This document shows, one piece after another, positions 44,396 through 55,220 of a stretch of 64,000 nt of DNA. How positions within the stretch are numbered: the stretch's first letter is position 1; each line of letters starts with the position of its first letter. The stretch is from contig NZ_QLUW01000001.1 of NCBI RefSeq assembly GCF_003268025.1, forward strand, positions 806,001 through 870,000. The letters are read 5' to 3'. The position numbers and the translations under genes were made by a program. The notes under the pieces are model-generated. The model was not told the DNA's origin and searched no databases. It was given only the letters and a program-made list of their open reading frames with translations. The DNA comes from Paenibacillus montanisoli. GTDB lineage: Bacteria > Bacillota > Bacilli > Paenibacillales > Paenibacillaceae.

Positions 44396-45823
44396 ATGAA
44401 AATGAAAAAGAGTATGTCGCTTATGATGGTTCTGGCTTTATCGACTGCGCTGGCTGCTTGCGGCGGCGGCAACAATGCCAACAACACAGCGGAAACTAAC
44501 ACTGGCAACGCAACTACAACGAACGAAGCAAATACAGGCACTAATACTACGACTAATGAGCCGGCTGCGGAAGAGCCTGCAAAAACGGATGAAGTCGTTA
44601 CGATCAAGTATGCAACTTGGGGCGATAAAGCGGATAACGGCGCAGAGATGAAGCGTATCAAAGCGTTTGAAGCGGCTCACCCGAACATTAAAGTCGAAAT
44701 CGACAAATCGATGGACTGGCCTTGGGACGAGAAGCTGGCGGCGGCAGCGGCGGCTAACAAGCTTCCGGACGTAACGTGGCTGTTCAACGTGCCGCTCGCA
44801 GTAGGCAGCGGCTGGTTGGAAGATTTGACACCTTACTTAGAGCAAGATCCTGACTTCAGCTCGGACAAAATCTACGGCAATCTGAGCGACACAGGTAAAT
44901 ATAACGGCAAACAATTCGCATTGCCACATGGTCTCTTCTCGTGGGTAATCGTCATCAACAAAGATTTGTTTGCAAAAGCGAACATCCCGATTCCAGGTCC
45001 AAACTGGACGCTGTCCGAATTGGAAGAAATCTCCAAGAAACTGACGAACTTCAATGAGCAGCAATTCGGCATCGACGGCGCAGCAGGCATGGGCGACGTG
45101 CTGATCCCTAACTTCAACCCTTCCCTTGGCGCATCGACATGGGATGGAACGAAGTACAACTACACGGATCCAGCATGGGCTGAAGCTATTAACTGGGCGA
45201 ACAACTTCGGCATGAAGGACAAATCGTCCCTGCAAAGCTATACGAAAGAGCAAAGAGACAAATGGTACGGCAAAGACATCAGCGGCTTCAACATCGGTAA
45301 AGTCGGCATGGTGTTCGACGCAACTTGGAGCTTGGGCTGGTACAAAGACAACCTGAAATTCAACTGGGACGTTCTGCCTGTTCCGGGCGTAAACGGTCAA
45401 AAAGCAGGTCTGGTAACAGACTACGCCGGCGTAACGAAGAGCTCGCAGCACAAGAAAGAAGCAGTTGAGTTCCTGAAGTGGATGACTTACTCCAAAGACG
45501 GCTGGTTGAACCGCATTAAAGACGAAGCGCCGCTTGCATCCATGCCGCTTGTCAACGATCCGGCAGTATGGGATGCATGGTTGAATCAAAAATTCGTAAC
45601 GCCTGGTATTAAAGAAATCGTTAAAGCGATTCCGAACGGCGTACTTGAAACATTCAAATATCAACCTGGCTTTGCGGACTTCACTTCGAAAGTAAAAGAC
45701 AAGTACAACGAGAAGTTCCAAAAAGGCGAAGCAAGACCTGAAGACGTTGCTGCTGAGCTTCAAGAGCAATCGATGAAGTACTATAACGAAGCGATGGAAA
45801 AAATCAACGAAGCAACAAAATAA
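44396..45823 (+). CDS. Sugar ABC transporter solute-binding lipoprotein
   Basis: 475 residues from ATG 44396. The lipobox LAAC places the lipid anchor at Cys22, followed by an Asn/Thr-rich linker of about 50 residues. The binding domain begins VTIKYATWGDKADNGAEMKR and has family 1 features (NKLPDVTWLFNVPLAVGSGW, GKVGMVFDATWSLGW, KKEAVEFLKWMTYSKDG). It delivers an oligosaccharide to the permeases encoded downstream. GGGGGA precedes the start. It is the first structural gene after lacI, and a hairpin after its stop could give it higher mRNA levels than the genes behind it. Confidence 0.93.
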   Translation: MKMKKSMSLMMVLALSTALAACGGGNNANNTAETNTGNATTTNEANTGTNTTTNEPAAEEPAKTDEVVTIKYATWGDKADNGAEMKRIKAFEAAHPNIKVEIDKSMDWPWDEKLAAAAAANKLPDVTWLFNVPLAVGSGWLEDLTPYLEQDPDFSSDKIYGNLSDTGKYNGKQFALPHGLFSWVIVINKDLFAKANIPIPGPNWTLSELEEISKKLTNFNEQQFGIDGAAGMGDVLIPNFNPSLGASTWDGTKYNYTDPAWAEAINWANNFGMKDKSSLQSYTKEQRDKWYGKDISGFNIGKVGMVFDATWSLGWYKDNLKFNWDVLPVPGVNGQKAGLVTDYAGVTKSSQHKKEAVEFLKWMTYSKDGWLNRIKDEAPLASMPLVNDPAVWDAWLNQKFVTPGIKEIVKAIPNGVLETFKYQPGFADFTSKVKDKYNEKFQKGEARPEDVAAELQEQSMKYYNEAMEKINEATK

Positions 45824-45840
45824 TTGCAAGTAATCACAAT

Positions 45841-45870
45841 TTTTCCTCCCCATTCCCATGGGGAGGAAAA
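45841..45870 (+). promoter_or_regulatory. Intercistronic hairpin after the first SBP gene
   Basis: Perfect arms TTTTCCTCCCC/GGGGAGGAAAA with an eight-base loop, 17 bases after the stop. It lacks a clean T-run, so it probably stabilises the upstream mRNA or causes partial termination instead of ending the operon. Confidence 0.65.
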
Positions 45871-45892
45871 GTTGTTCTACTGGGGTGAAATC

Positions 45893-48800
45893 ATGAAGTT
45901 CAAACCATTGTTAGCGATGATGACAGTACTATCTCTTTTGGCTTCCGCAGTAGTCCCTGCTGCTTTCGGAGGTCACTCCGTTGCGGCTGCCGAAGGGAAT
46001 GCGGCGCCTGACAAAGAGAAGTCGGACAATGATGATATTTTGGGTGGACTGTTCGGCGGCGATAAGGGAGGCATTTCGTCCGGCGGCGGCACGACAGAGG
46101 ACGGCGGAAACGGTCAAGCGGCCGATGAGGAAGAGGATTCTCCGGTCAAGAGGGTCGTTGAAGATTCCTACCGCGATATTTTGAAGGGCTGGAATGACCA
46201 AGGCATTAAAGACGCAAAGTCAAGCGACATTGTGATTCATCCAGATCAGTTCGTAACATCGGCCGGGCAAACCGCGCTGACGACGGATTCGAATGGCTAT
46301 GACGAGCCTGTGTTTTCTTGGGGCGACGATATACCGTCCATTGAATTGAAAGTAACGGCTCCGCAAGAGGGCCTGTATCAAATTCGGATCGATTACTACT
46401 CGACCTCGGATAAAATTATCCCGGTTGAACGCGCGATCGAAGTAAACGGCAAGTACCCGTTCTTCGAAGCAAGACGTGTGGTGCTTCCTAAATTGTGGAA
46501 GGACGAGAACGAGAAATTCGATCGAGATGCGCTTGGCAATGAAACGCCTGCCACGCAAAAGCAAATCAAGCAATGGCAAACCGCTTCATTAATGGATGCA
46601 AGTTATTTTTCTGCGGAACCGTTGAGGTTTCATTTGAAGCAAGGTCTAAACAGCATTAAATTAACTAATTTGCGGGAATCGGCGCTCATCGGCAAAATTG
46701 TCATCAGCCCGCCTGCTATGCTGCCCTCGTATGAACAGTATGAGAAAGACCATCGTTTGCCTAAAGCGGACGAAACGTTGATCGTTGTGGAAGCTGAGCA
46801 TCCACAATCGAAATCCGAGCCATCCATCCGCGCGATTGCCAGCGGCGATGCGAACGTCATTCCTCACCGTGACGGCAAAGTAACGCTGAATACGCTCGGC
46901 GGAGAAACGGTTGCTACGAGCGGAAATCCCGAAGAAAACGAGCAATCGTGGCAAATTCCCGGACAACGTGCGACATGGAAAGTGAAAGTCGATAAGGCAG
47001 GCTCCTACCAACTGGCCTTTAAGTATAAGCAAAACGCGAAGACGAGCATGCCTGTTTATCGAACTTTGATGATAGATGGTAAAGTGCCATTTAAAGAAGC
47101 AAATGAGTACGCGTTCCCTTATTCCAATGAATGGCGCAATGAAGTATTGACGGATAAAGACGGCAATCCGTATATGTTCGCGCTTGAGGAAGGCGAGCAT
47201 GAAATTTCACTGATTTCCGACGCCGCTCCTTACGGCGGAGTCGTGCAAACGATCCGTAACGTTATGTGGGATATCAACACATTGGCGCTGGAAATCAAGA
47301 TGGCGACAGGCAATACGATGGACGTGAACCGCGACTGGGACATCACCTCCCAAATGCCTGATTTGCCGAAGAAGCTTGAAGGCTTCGCCGATACGATTCG
47401 CAAACAGTACGATGAGCTCAAAGCATTGGCGGGGAGAAACCCGGACCAAGCGAGCAACTTCCTTGTAGCAGCAGAAACGCTGGATAATCTGGCTAAAGAA
47501 CCGGAAAAAATCCCGTATCAATTTAACAGGTTGTCGGAAGGTTCCGGCTCCGTACTGCAAACGCTCGGCGTCATTAACGCGAAGCTGCCGAATCAGCCGC
47601 TTCAGCTTGACCGGTTCTTCGTATACTCGGACAGCAAACTGCCGAGCGAGAAGTCTAGCTTTTTCAAATCGTTCTGGAACAGCATTACTGCATTCTTCAA
47701 ATCCTTCTCGACGGATTACTCGCAAGTAACCGCCGACGATAAGGAATCCTTGCAAATTTGGGTTAACCGCTCGCGTCAGAACGTCATGCAGATGCAGCAG
47801 TTGGTTAACTCGGAATTCACGAAGAAAACAGGCATTAAAGTAACGCTTTCCATTATGCCGGACGAAGGTAAGCTCGTGCTTGCCAGCGCCGCGGGCAATG
47901 CGCCTGACGCCGCGCTTGGCGTCAGCAACTATATCCCGTTCCGTCTGGCGGCGCGTGGAGCGCTTGCGGACATGAACCAGTTCCAAGGGTACGACGATGT
48001 GAAGAAACGGTTCTCCCCGGGGGCGCTGGTTCCGGTCACTTTCAACGACAAGGTTTACGCTTTGCCGGAAACGCAAAGCTTCTGGGTATTGTTCTACCGG
48101 AAGGACATTCTGGACGCGCTTAACATTCCCGTGCCGGATACGATGGAAGAAGTGAAGCAAATTTTGCCGGAGCTTCAGCGCTTCGGGATGAACTTCTATC
48201 TTCCGCTCTCGGCAACAGGCGGCTTTAAGCCATATAACAATACCATTCCGTTCATTTACCAGCATGGCGGCAAGCTGTACACGGACGACGGCACTCGTAC
48301 TGCGATCGACCAGGACGAGGCGCTCGCCGGACTGAAGCAAATGACCGACATGTTTACGGTTTACAGCGTACCGCTGCAAGTGCCGAGCTTCTACAACCAG
48401 TTCCGCGACGGAAGCTTGCCGATCGGTATCGCCGATGCCGGTACGTACATTCAATTGACAGCCGCTGCTCCCGAGCTTGCCGGCTGGTGGAAAATCGCCC
48501 CTTACCCGGGCGTAAAAGGCAAGGATGGCGTCGTTAACCGGACAGCTCCGGGAACAGGCGCAACCGCAATTATGTTCAACAGCAGCAAGAAGAAGGATGA
48601 TACGTGGAAATTCATTGAATGGTGGACATCTGAAGAGGCTCAGGTTCGTTTCGGTAACGACCTGGAAGCCATTTATGGTCCTACGTATAAATGGAATACG
48701 GCAAACCTTGCCGCGTTCAACCAATTGTCCTGGCCGAAGGAAGATATCGAAGTCATTCAAGAACAATGGAAGTGGCTGTGGGATATTCCGCGTTTCTTCG

Positions 48801-49027
48801 GTGACTACATGGTTGAGCGTGAAATCAGCGACGCATGGAACAAAGTCGTCTTCGATGGCTTCAATGCCCGCCGCGCGATGGAAGACGCCGTCATTAACGG
48901 CAATCGCGAAATTAAGAAGCAGCTTACGGATTTCGGCTATATGAAGAACGGGAAAGTGACGAAACCGCTCACAGTGCCGATCATGCCGAAGATGTCTGAA
49001 ATGGCCAAAGAAGGTGAACAGAAATGA
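45893..49027 (+). CDS. Very large multidomain ABC solute-binding protein
   Basis: 1044 residues, more than twice the usual solute-binding protein. A Sec signal peptide ends near residue 33 and has no lipobox cysteine. A Gly/Asp-rich linker (to about 90) is followed by two beta-sandwich modules (about 110-270 and 300-460), each with a '[15 protein letters not shown]' core and a dipeptide-repeated 'P..RA/LMIDGK.PF.EA' segment ([36 protein letters not shown]). They resemble carbohydrate-binding modules. A helical connector (about 490-620) and a family 1 binding domain (about 640-1020: [40 protein letters not shown]) follow. It overlaps the permease start (ATGA). Confidence 0.85.
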   Translation: MKFKPLLAMMTVLSLLASAVVPAAFGGHSVAAAEGNAAPDKEKSDNDDILGGLFGGDKGGISSGGGTTEDGGNGQAADEEEDSPVKRVVEDSYRDILKGWNDQGIKDAKSSDIVIHPDQFVTSAGQTALTTDSNGYDEPVFSWGDDIPSIELKVTAPQEGLYQIRIDYYSTSDKIIPVERAIEVNGKYPFFEARRVVLPKLWKDENEKFDRDALGNETPATQKQIKQWQTASLMDASYFSAEPLRFHLKQGLNSIKLTNLRESALIGKIVISPPAMLPSYEQYEKDHRLPKADETLIVVEAEHPQSKSEPSIRAIASGDANVIPHRDGKVTLNTLGGETVATSGNPEENEQSWQIPGQRATWKVKVDKAGSYQLAFKYKQNAKTSMPVYRTLMIDGKVPFKEANEYAFPYSNEWRNEVLTDKDGNPYMFALEEGEHEISLISDAAPYGGVVQTIRNVMWDINTLALEIKMATGNTMDVNRDWDITSQMPDLPKKLEGFADTIRKQYDELKALAGRNPDQASNFLVAAETLDNLAKEPEKIPYQFNRLSEGSGSVLQTLGVINAKLPNQPLQLDRFFVYSDSKLPSEKSSFFKSFWNSITAFFKSFSTDYSQVTADDKESLQIWVNRSRQNVMQMQQLVNSEFTKKTGIKVTLSIMPDEGKLVLASAAGNAPDAALGVSNYIPFRLAARGALADMNQFQGYDDVKKRFSPGALVPVTFNDKVYALPETQSFWVLFYRKDILDALNIPVPDTMEEVKQILPELQRFGMNFYLPLSATGGFKPYNNTIPFIYQHGGKLYTDDGTRTAIDQDEALAGLKQMTDMFTVYSVPLQVPSFYNQFRDGSLPIGIADAGTYIQLTAAAPELAGWWKIAPYPGVKGKDGVVNRTAPGTGATAIMFNSSKKKDDTWKFIEWWTSEEAQVRFGNDLEAIYGPTYKWNTANLAAFNQLSWPKEDIEVIQEQWKWLWDIPRFFGDYMVEREISDAWNKVVFDGFNARRAMEDAVINGNREIKKQLTDFGYMKNGKVTKPLTVPIMPKMSEMAKEGEQK

Positions 49028-49929
49028 AGCCGGCAACAGTGAAAGCCATAAAAAATGAACTGAGCGCTTATGCGTTTATCAGTCCGTTTCTCATTATTTT
49101 TACGCTGCTCGTCGTCGTACCGGTCGTGTCTGCCATCTACCTGTCGTTTACGGATTTCAACTCGATCCAGACGCCGAAGTTTATCGGCCTGTCCAACTAT
49201 GTAAACCTGATTACGCAGGACAACGCCTTTATGATGTACGTGCTTCCGAATACGCTTAAGTTCGCGCTACTGGTCGGACCGGGAGGATACTTGCTATCCT
49301 TCTGGCTTGCCTGGCTATTGGCGCAAATTCCGCGCAGATCGCGGACGGTGCTTGCTTTGGCGATTTACTCGCCTTCACTGACAGCCGCCGTGGCAATGGC
49401 GGTCGTTTGGCTCGTTATTTTCAGCGGTAACGCATCGGGCTATTTGAACAACTTCTTGATGAGCCTGTCCATCATAAACGAACCGATTCAATGGACTCAG
49501 TCGCCGCACTATCTGATGCCGATCATGGTTACCGTATCGCTCTGGAACAGTATGGGCGTCGGCTTCCTGGCGATGCTTGCCGGTATTCTCAACATTAACG
49601 GCGAGATGTATGAAGCAGGCTATATCGATGGCATTCGTAACCGTCTCCAAGAGGTGTGGTATATTACGATTCCGAGCATGAAGCCGCAGATGCTGTTCGG
49701 GGCCGTTATGGCCGTCGTCGGTACGTTCCAAGCCGGGGCGATCGGCGTACAGCTTTCGGGCGCGAACCCGACGCCGCAAAATGCCGGCCAGCTGATGATC
49801 AACCATATCGAGGACTACGGGTTCCTGCGTTACGATATGGGCTACGCTTCAGCGGTTTCCGTCGTATTGCTCATCATTGTTTACGGTTTTTCCAAGCTGT
49901 GCTGGCGTTTGTTCGGTGAAAACGACTAA
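49024..49929 (+). CDS. Sugar ABC transporter permease (MalF/UgpA type), pair 1
   Basis: 301 residues with six membrane segments and the EAA loop [20 protein letters not shown], the contact for the ATPase. The first segment pattern [20 protein letters not shown] is typical of the MalF-like subunit. The start overlaps the stop of the giant binding protein (ATGA), so the two are tightly coupled; this pair probably works with that protein. No ATPase gene is in the cluster, so a general MsmX-like ATPase is presumed. Confidence 0.93.
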   Translation: MKPATVKAIKNELSAYAFISPFLIIFTLLVVVPVVSAIYLSFTDFNSIQTPKFIGLSNYVNLITQDNAFMMYVLPNTLKFALLVGPGGYLLSFWLAWLLAQIPRRSRTVLALAIYSPSLTAAVAMAVVWLVIFSGNASGYLNNFLMSLSIINEPIQWTQSPHYLMPIMVTVSLWNSMGVGFLAMLAGILNINGEMYEAGYIDGIRNRLQEVWYITIPSMKPQMLFGAVMAVVGTFQAGAIGVQLSGANPTPQNAGQLMINHIEDYGFLRYDMGYASAVSVVLLIIVYGFSKLCWRLFGEND

Positions 49930-49970
49930 CCCCGCAGTGGATCACGAATTGGGAGAAGGTGACTTCGAGA

Positions 49971-50852
49971 ATGGCTTCTTTTCATAGCAATAAAATCAAT
50001 CCGGACCGGTTCAGTTTCGGGCAATGGAAGTTTTTTGCGTTTTTGATTTCGCTGTCGGTATTTATGATTTTGCCGATTATCTTTATCTTCTCGCAGGCTT
50101 TAAAGCCGGTAGACGAGCTGTTCCTCTACCCGCCTAAGCTATTCGTTAATCATCCGACATGGAGCAACTTTGCGCAGCTGTTTAGCGTCAGCAACGTCGC
50201 GGCCGTGCCGAAAACGAAATATTTGTTCAACAGCATTATCGTGACGGGGGCGGTCGTGTTCCTGTCCATCGTGCTCTGTTCGATGACAGGCTTCGCGCTG
50301 TCGAAGAAAGAGTTCAAGCTGAAAAAAGTCGTGTTCGAAGTGAACATCATCGCACTGATGTTCGTTCCGGCGGCTGTTACGATCCCTCGTTACCTGGTCA
50401 TCGAGAAGCTCGGCCTTACGGACAACTTCTTGGGCCACATTCTGCCGATGCTGTCCTTGCCGGTCGGCGTCTTCCTGGTCAAGCAATTCGTCGACCAGAT
50501 TCCGAATGCGCTCATTGAGGCGGCGCAGCTGGACGGAGCGAACGATTACTACGTGTTCCGCAAATTGGTTATTCCGATGATTATGCCGGCGCTTGCGACG
50601 GTATCGATTCTCGCCTTCCAATTGGCTTGGAACAATGCGGAGACGTCCTCGCTTTTCATGAGTAAAGAAACGCTGAAGACGTTCGCGTTCTACATGAGTA
50701 CGCTAACGACGACGACCGCGATGGAAAACAATATCGCAGGTCAAGGTATGGCGGCCGCGGCCGCGCTTCTAATGTTTATTCCGAACTTGCTCATCTTCAT
50801 CTTTATGCAAAGTAAAGTTATGGATACGATGGCGCATTCCGGTCTGAAATGA
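49971..50852 (+). CDS. Sugar ABC transporter permease (MalG type), pair 1
   Basis: 293 residues from ATG 49971; an in-frame GTG at 49959 lies against the GGAGAAGG ribosome binding site. Six membrane segments and the EAA loop EAAQLDGANDYYVFRKLVIP identify the MalG-like partner of the preceding permease. N-terminal KFFAFLISLSVFMILPIIFI and FIFSQALKPVDELFLYPPKL are typical. It is followed after 11 bases by the NHL-repeat membrane protein. Confidence 0.92.
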   Translation: MASFHSNKINPDRFSFGQWKFFAFLISLSVFMILPIIFIFSQALKPVDELFLYPPKLFVNHPTWSNFAQLFSVSNVAAVPKTKYLFNSIIVTGAVVFLSIVLCSMTGFALSKKEFKLKKVVFEVNIIALMFVPAAVTIPRYLVIEKLGLTDNFLGHILPMLSLPVGVFLVKQFVDQIPNALIEAAQLDGANDYYVFRKLVIPMIMPALATVSILAFQLAWNNAETSSLFMSKETLKTFAFYMSTLTTTTAMENNIAGQGMAAAAALLMFIPNLLIFIFMQSKVMDTMAHSGLK

Positions 50853-50863
50853 GGAGGAGAACA

Positions 50864-52924
50864 ATGTCTAGATTCAGATGGCTCACACTTCTCGTTGCGG
50901 CTGCGCTATTGTTTGGTTCGACTACTGCTTATGCGGACTCGCCATATCCTACCTTCACGATCGATGAAGAAGGCCATGGCATTATGATGCAGAACGCCTA
51001 TCTGCCGGTAGGCGCCATCGACGGGTATAGCATTTTTGGCGAAAATGAAGCGCTAAGCAACGGGAAAGTGGAATTGAAAAACCCGCAGGATATTTTTGTG
51101 GACAACCAAGACCATGTGTACGTTGCCGACACCGGCAACGCGCGAATTGTAGAATTGGATTCATGGGGGAACTTCATCCGCATCATCGGCGATGGGGATC
51201 TGAAGCAGCCGAAGGGCGTATTCGTAACGGATGAGAAAGAAATTTACGTTGCGGATTACGGCAAGCAAAGCGTCGTCGTATTTGATAAGGACGGCAAATT
51301 GAAACAGACCATCGGAAAGCCGAAGTCGAAGCTGTACGGCAAAGATACGCCGTTCAAGCCGCAAAAGGTTATCGTTGATAAACGCGGCAGCATTTACATT
51401 ATCGGCGAAGGTCTCATCCAAGGTCTCGTCCGGCTGGACAAGGAAGGCAAGTTCCTTGGTTACTTCGGCGGTAACCGGGCAGGGTTCAACCTGCTGAAGA
51501 CGCTGCAGCGCATGTTCTACACGAAGAAGCAGCTGAGCAAAATGACGCGCGAGATGCCGATCTCGCCGACGAACATTTCGGTTGACCAAGAAGGACTCAT
51601 TTATACGAGTACGGCCGGCATTAACGGCGGAGCAATCAAGAAGCTGAACGTGGCGGGTAAGGATTTGCTGGGAGGCGCATTTTCCCTCAATCAGATTTCC
51701 GATATCACGACCGACTCGATGGGCAATATCTATGCGGTAGATGCCGGCGAGGGCATGATCCTGGAATATAACCGTGACGGCAACCTGATGTTCCTCTTCA
51801 GCTACAACGACACGGGCGAACAACGTCTCGGCTTGCTGCGTGCTCCGACAGGCGTTTCCGTGACGTCTGACGGCAGACTGCTCGTCTTGAGCGGCGAGCG
51901 CGGCAACATTCAGGTGTTCCAGCCGACGGCGTTTACGAAGCTGGTTCATGAAGCGCTTGGGCTTTACTTGGACGGCAAATATGTACAGAGCCGCGAGCCT
52001 TGGAACGAAGTGCTGCGCCAGAACAGCTTGTTCTCGCTCGCACACACGGGTATCGGCCTGGCTTACTTTAAAGAAGGCAAATACCAGGAAGCATTTGAGA
52101 AATTTAAGTTCTCCAAAAACAAGAAAGAATATTCCAACGCATACTGGGAACTCCGCCGCGAATGGATTATGAAACACGCGGTCGACGTTGCGGTTGGCTT
52201 TGCGATTGCCATTGCGGCTTGGATAGCGATTCGTTTCGCTTATCGCCGTTATCAATTCGGCAAGCCGGTCGTGGTCGCTTGGCTTAAGGTGACAAGACAG
52301 TGGTTTGTGGCGCAGCTGCTTCATATTTTCCGAATGCTGCGGCATCCGATCGAAGGCTACTATGAGCTGGAGCACAACAACAAAGCTTCAGTGGCATCGG
52401 CAACCGTCTTGCTTGCGATTTTGTTCGGCGTCCGGATGTTTGAGCTCTATACGACGAACTTCCTGTTCGCTTCCATGGAGCCGATACAAATCAACTTCGT
52501 CACCGAGCTGCTCAAGCTGCTCATTCCGCTGTTCGCGTGGATGATTTCCAACTATCTCGTCAGCGTTATCAATGATGGCGAAGGCAGCTTCAAGAACATT
52601 TATAAAGGGACCATCTATGCGCTGTCCCCTTACATTATTTTTGCAATTCCGCTGGCGATTTTGTCGCGGGCGCTTACCCTTATGGAAGGCGTCATTTATA
52701 ACTACTCCTACAACTTCGTGATCCTGTGGTGCGTTCTTCTCATGTTCATCATGGTGAAGGAGATCCACGGCTACGAAATTAAGGAGACTGTCCGGAACAT
52801 CGTTCTCACGCTGGTCGGCATGATCATTATGGCATTCGTCGCATTCATTCTGTTCGGCTTGTCGAACCAGGTGTGGGAATTTGTTTACTCGTTATTCCAA
52901 GAGGTGAATTTGCGTGTCCAATAA
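50864..52924 (+). CDS. NHL-repeat protein with TPR-like segment and Yip1-like membrane domain
   Basis: 686 residues from ATG 50864 after AGGAGG. A signal peptide ends near residue 25 (TTAYA then DSPYPT). An NHL beta-propeller spans about 60-360, with repeats such as LKNPQDIFVDNQDHVYVADT, LKQPKGVFVTDEKEIYVADY and LRAPTGVSVTSDGRLLVLSG. A short TPR-like helical pair follows at about 370-415 (LAHTGIGLAYFKEGKYQEAF). The rest is a membrane domain with about six segments of the Yip1 type (FRMLRHPIEGYYELEHNNKA). The propeller should lie outside the cell. Wedged between two permease pairs, it may be a scaffold or sensor for the importer; the function is not established. Confidence 0.85.
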   Translation: MSRFRWLTLLVAAALLFGSTTAYADSPYPTFTIDEEGHGIMMQNAYLPVGAIDGYSIFGENEALSNGKVELKNPQDIFVDNQDHVYVADTGNARIVELDSWGNFIRIIGDGDLKQPKGVFVTDEKEIYVADYGKQSVVVFDKDGKLKQTIGKPKSKLYGKDTPFKPQKVIVDKRGSIYIIGEGLIQGLVRLDKEGKFLGYFGGNRAGFNLLKTLQRMFYTKKQLSKMTREMPISPTNISVDQEGLIYTSTAGINGGAIKKLNVAGKDLLGGAFSLNQISDITTDSMGNIYAVDAGEGMILEYNRDGNLMFLFSYNDTGEQRLGLLRAPTGVSVTSDGRLLVLSGERGNIQVFQPTAFTKLVHEALGLYLDGKYVQSREPWNEVLRQNSLFSLAHTGIGLAYFKEGKYQEAFEKFKFSKNKKEYSNAYWELRREWIMKHAVDVAVGFAIAIAAWIAIRFAYRRYQFGKPVVVAWLKVTRQWFVAQLLHIFRMLRHPIEGYYELEHNNKASVASATVLLAILFGVRMFELYTTNFLFASMEPIQINFVTELLKLLIPLFAWMISNYLVSVINDGEGSFKNIYKGTIYALSPYIIFAIPLAILSRALTLMEGVIYNYSYNFVILWCVLLMFIMVKEIHGYEIKETVRNIVLTLVGMIIMAFVAFILFGLSNQVWEFVYSLFQEVNLRVQ

Positions 52925-55220
52925 AAAGAAACCGATTGTCCTGGTCGCGGGTGCTGCTCTCGCAGCGTTTGGATTGTATCAGTTTGCATACGGAGCTACG
53001 GTAGAACATCAGTCCACCGAAGGTCAGAGCAAGATCGTTCTCAATAAAGAGGAAGGCTCATTCCCTTATCGCTCGAACAACTATACGATGCCGGAGAAAC
53101 CTGCCGGCGTCATCGCAAGCCGCACCATTCCGTCCGACTATAAGAAGATCGGCGAGTCCGGCTCGCTGGAGCTTTATATGTCGAACGCATCGCTAGCCAT
53201 CATGGTGAAAAACAAAGCGACCGGCTATGTCTGGGCTTCCACGCCAAACGACGCTGATCTGGAATCGGCCCAGCTGAACGAAGATTGGCAAACAGCCATC
53301 AAGTCGCCGGTTTTGCTCGAATACTACAATGCCGATGAGATGCTAAGCACTGGCAACTATTTGTCGCTCGGCGGCAAAGTCGACGGCATTGAGCCGATCG
53401 AGCAAGGGGTGCGCGTGAAGCTTTCGTTCGAATCCTTGAATGCGGGCGTCGCGCTCGAGGTCAAAATCGAGAACGACTCGCTCGTCGTCACGATCCCGCA
53501 GGAATCGATGTGGGAGAAGGGCGATAACAAGCTGGCATCGATCCAAGCCTTTCCTTTCCTCGGAGCGGTGCATAAGGCGGATATTCCGGGCTACATGTTC
53601 ATTCCGGACCGCTCTGGCGCACTTATCCGTTTCAACAAAGCGCATTCCCGGTTTGACGAGCCTTATGTCGGCAAGATCTACGGCATGGACTACACGTCGG
53701 ACAACCTGTCCGGGAATTCGGGCCGTACGTCGGTTCCGGTATTCGGGATCGTGCATGGCGCTGGACAAAACGGCGTCCTCGGCATCGTCGAGGACGGCCG
53801 CTTCAATGCCAAGGTCGTTGCATACCCAAGCGGTCTAAGCACGGACTTCTATTGGATAGCGCCGAAATTTGAAATTCGTTACGGCTACTTCCAACCGACG
53901 AGTAAAACGATGGGCGGCTACAATACGTTCCAGAAAGAGTCGCTGAAGACGAACCGTCAAGTCCGCTATAAGTTCCTGGGCGGCAATGAAGCGGACTATG
54001 TGGGCATGGCCAAGACGTACAGAACCTACCTGCAGGAAAAAGGCGAGCTTGTCAAAGAGAAGAAGACGAAGAGCAAAGAAGACGTTCCAATGCAGCTCAG
54101 GCTGCTGGGCGGAGAGACGGAAGCGAGCGCATTCGGCTCTAACGTCGTTGCGATGACGACGTTTGATCAAGCGAAGACGATCGTTGAGAGTTTGGAGAAG
54201 AACGGCATCAAGAACTTAAAGACGACGCTGGAGGGCTGGAATGACGGCGGCTTGAACGGCCAGCGTCCTGCCGAGTTCCCGGTCGAGTCCAAGCTTGGCG
54301 GCGCTTCGGGATTGAAGGATCTGAAGAAGTACTTGGAAAGCAAAGACGTTCCGCTTTACTTGACCAATAACTATACGATTGCCTTTGAAAATTCCGATTT
54401 GATCAATTTCAAGAAAGATGCGGTTCGGTCGATCAACAACGAAATTAACGAGTTCCCGTTCTTCGGCTGGGGTGACAGCGATTTCTTCGACGATATCATG
54501 GCGCGGGATATTAACCCGGCCAAATCGGTTGAATTCGCGAAAGACGATGCCGAGGATATGAAGAAGCTTGGCGTAGACGGTATGGCGCTCGACATTACGG
54601 GCAACGTTCTCGTATCGGACTATAACAAGAAGCAGCCGTTCACGCGTGAGCAAACCGCTAATGCGTACCGCGAGCTTGCCGCAAACTTCAAGGACAACTT
54701 GAACGAGCTAGCGGTTAATCAGGCGAACGACTATCTATGGAAATACACCGATACGCTGTTCGGAATGGGTTCGGGGTCTTCGCAGTACATGTATGAGACG
54801 GACACGGTTCCGTTCTTGCAAATCGTGCTGCACGGCTATATCGATTATTTCAGCTACTCATCGAATGCGGCTTCCAGTCCGCGCGAAGATACGCTGCGCA
54901 TGATCGATTTCGGTCAATATCCGTCGTTCTTGCTGACGCATGAGCCGTATTGGAAGCTTAGAGACACGCCTTCGGTTGATTTGCTTACAACGCAATATAC
55001 CGATTTGGAGCAACCGATCAAGGAAACGTACAATGCCGTGAACCAAGCGCTTAAGAAAGTGCAAGATGCTACGATCGAAGCGCGAGTCGTGCCGGATTAC
55101 GGCATCTCGGCGGTCAAATATTCAAACGGTGTGGAAATCGTTGTTAACTATACGTCCAGCGACTACACATACAACGAAGTCAGCGTCAAGGCGAAGAGCT
55201 TCGCTGTCATCGGGGGGTGA
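52914..55220 (+). CDS. DUF5696 family exported protein
   Basis: 768 residues from GTG 52914 after AAGAGGTGA, overlapping the previous gene by 11 bases. An N-terminal membrane or signal segment (VLVAGAALAAFGLYQFAYGA) puts the rest outside the membrane. A large beta-supersandwich (about 60-300; LYMSNASLAIMVKNKATGYV and VHKADIPGYMFIPDRSGALI) is followed by a barrel-like domain with LKTTLEGWNDGGLNG, GVDGMALDITGNVLV and FSYSSNAASSPREDTLRMID. The fold order recalls GH31/GH36/GH101-like retaining glycosidases, with Asp/Glu-rich loops at strand ends, but catalysis is unproven. It always looks tied to this type of ABC cluster; here it separates the two permease pairs. Confidence 0.85.
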   Translation: MSNKKKPIVLVAGAALAAFGLYQFAYGATVEHQSTEGQSKIVLNKEEGSFPYRSNNYTMPEKPAGVIASRTIPSDYKKIGESGSLELYMSNASLAIMVKNKATGYVWASTPNDADLESAQLNEDWQTAIKSPVLLEYYNADEMLSTGNYLSLGGKVDGIEPIEQGVRVKLSFESLNAGVALEVKIENDSLVVTIPQESMWEKGDNKLASIQAFPFLGAVHKADIPGYMFIPDRSGALIRFNKAHSRFDEPYVGKIYGMDYTSDNLSGNSGRTSVPVFGIVHGAGQNGVLGIVEDGRFNAKVVAYPSGLSTDFYWIAPKFEIRYGYFQPTSKTMGGYNTFQKESLKTNRQVRYKFLGGNEADYVGMAKTYRTYLQEKGELVKEKKTKSKEDVPMQLRLLGGETEASAFGSNVVAMTTFDQAKTIVESLEKNGIKNLKTTLEGWNDGGLNGQRPAEFPVESKLGGASGLKDLKKYLESKDVPLYLTNNYTIAFENSDLINFKKDAVRSINNEINEFPFFGWGDSDFFDDIMARDINPAKSVEFAKDDAEDMKKLGVDGMALDITGNVLVSDYNKKQPFTREQTANAYRELAANFKDNLNELAVNQANDYLWKYTDTLFGMGSGSSQYMYETDTVPFLQIVLHGYIDYFSYSSNAASSPREDTLRMIDFGQYPSFLLTHEPYWKLRDTPSVDLLTTQYTDLEQPIKETYNAVNQALKKVQDATIEARVVPDYGISAVKYSNGVEIVVNYTSSDYTYNEVSVKAKSFAVIGG

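Noticed and set aside
47207-49036. 609-codon open frame on the minus strand inside the giant SBP gene
   Set aside because: Shadow of a GC-biased gene: the + strand has a signal peptide, domains and coupled neighbours, while the minus frame has no recognisable motif or ribosome binding site.
51161-52375. 404-codon minus-strand frame inside the NHL-Yip1 gene
   Set aside because: Antisense shadow of a confidently assigned gene with NHL repeats.
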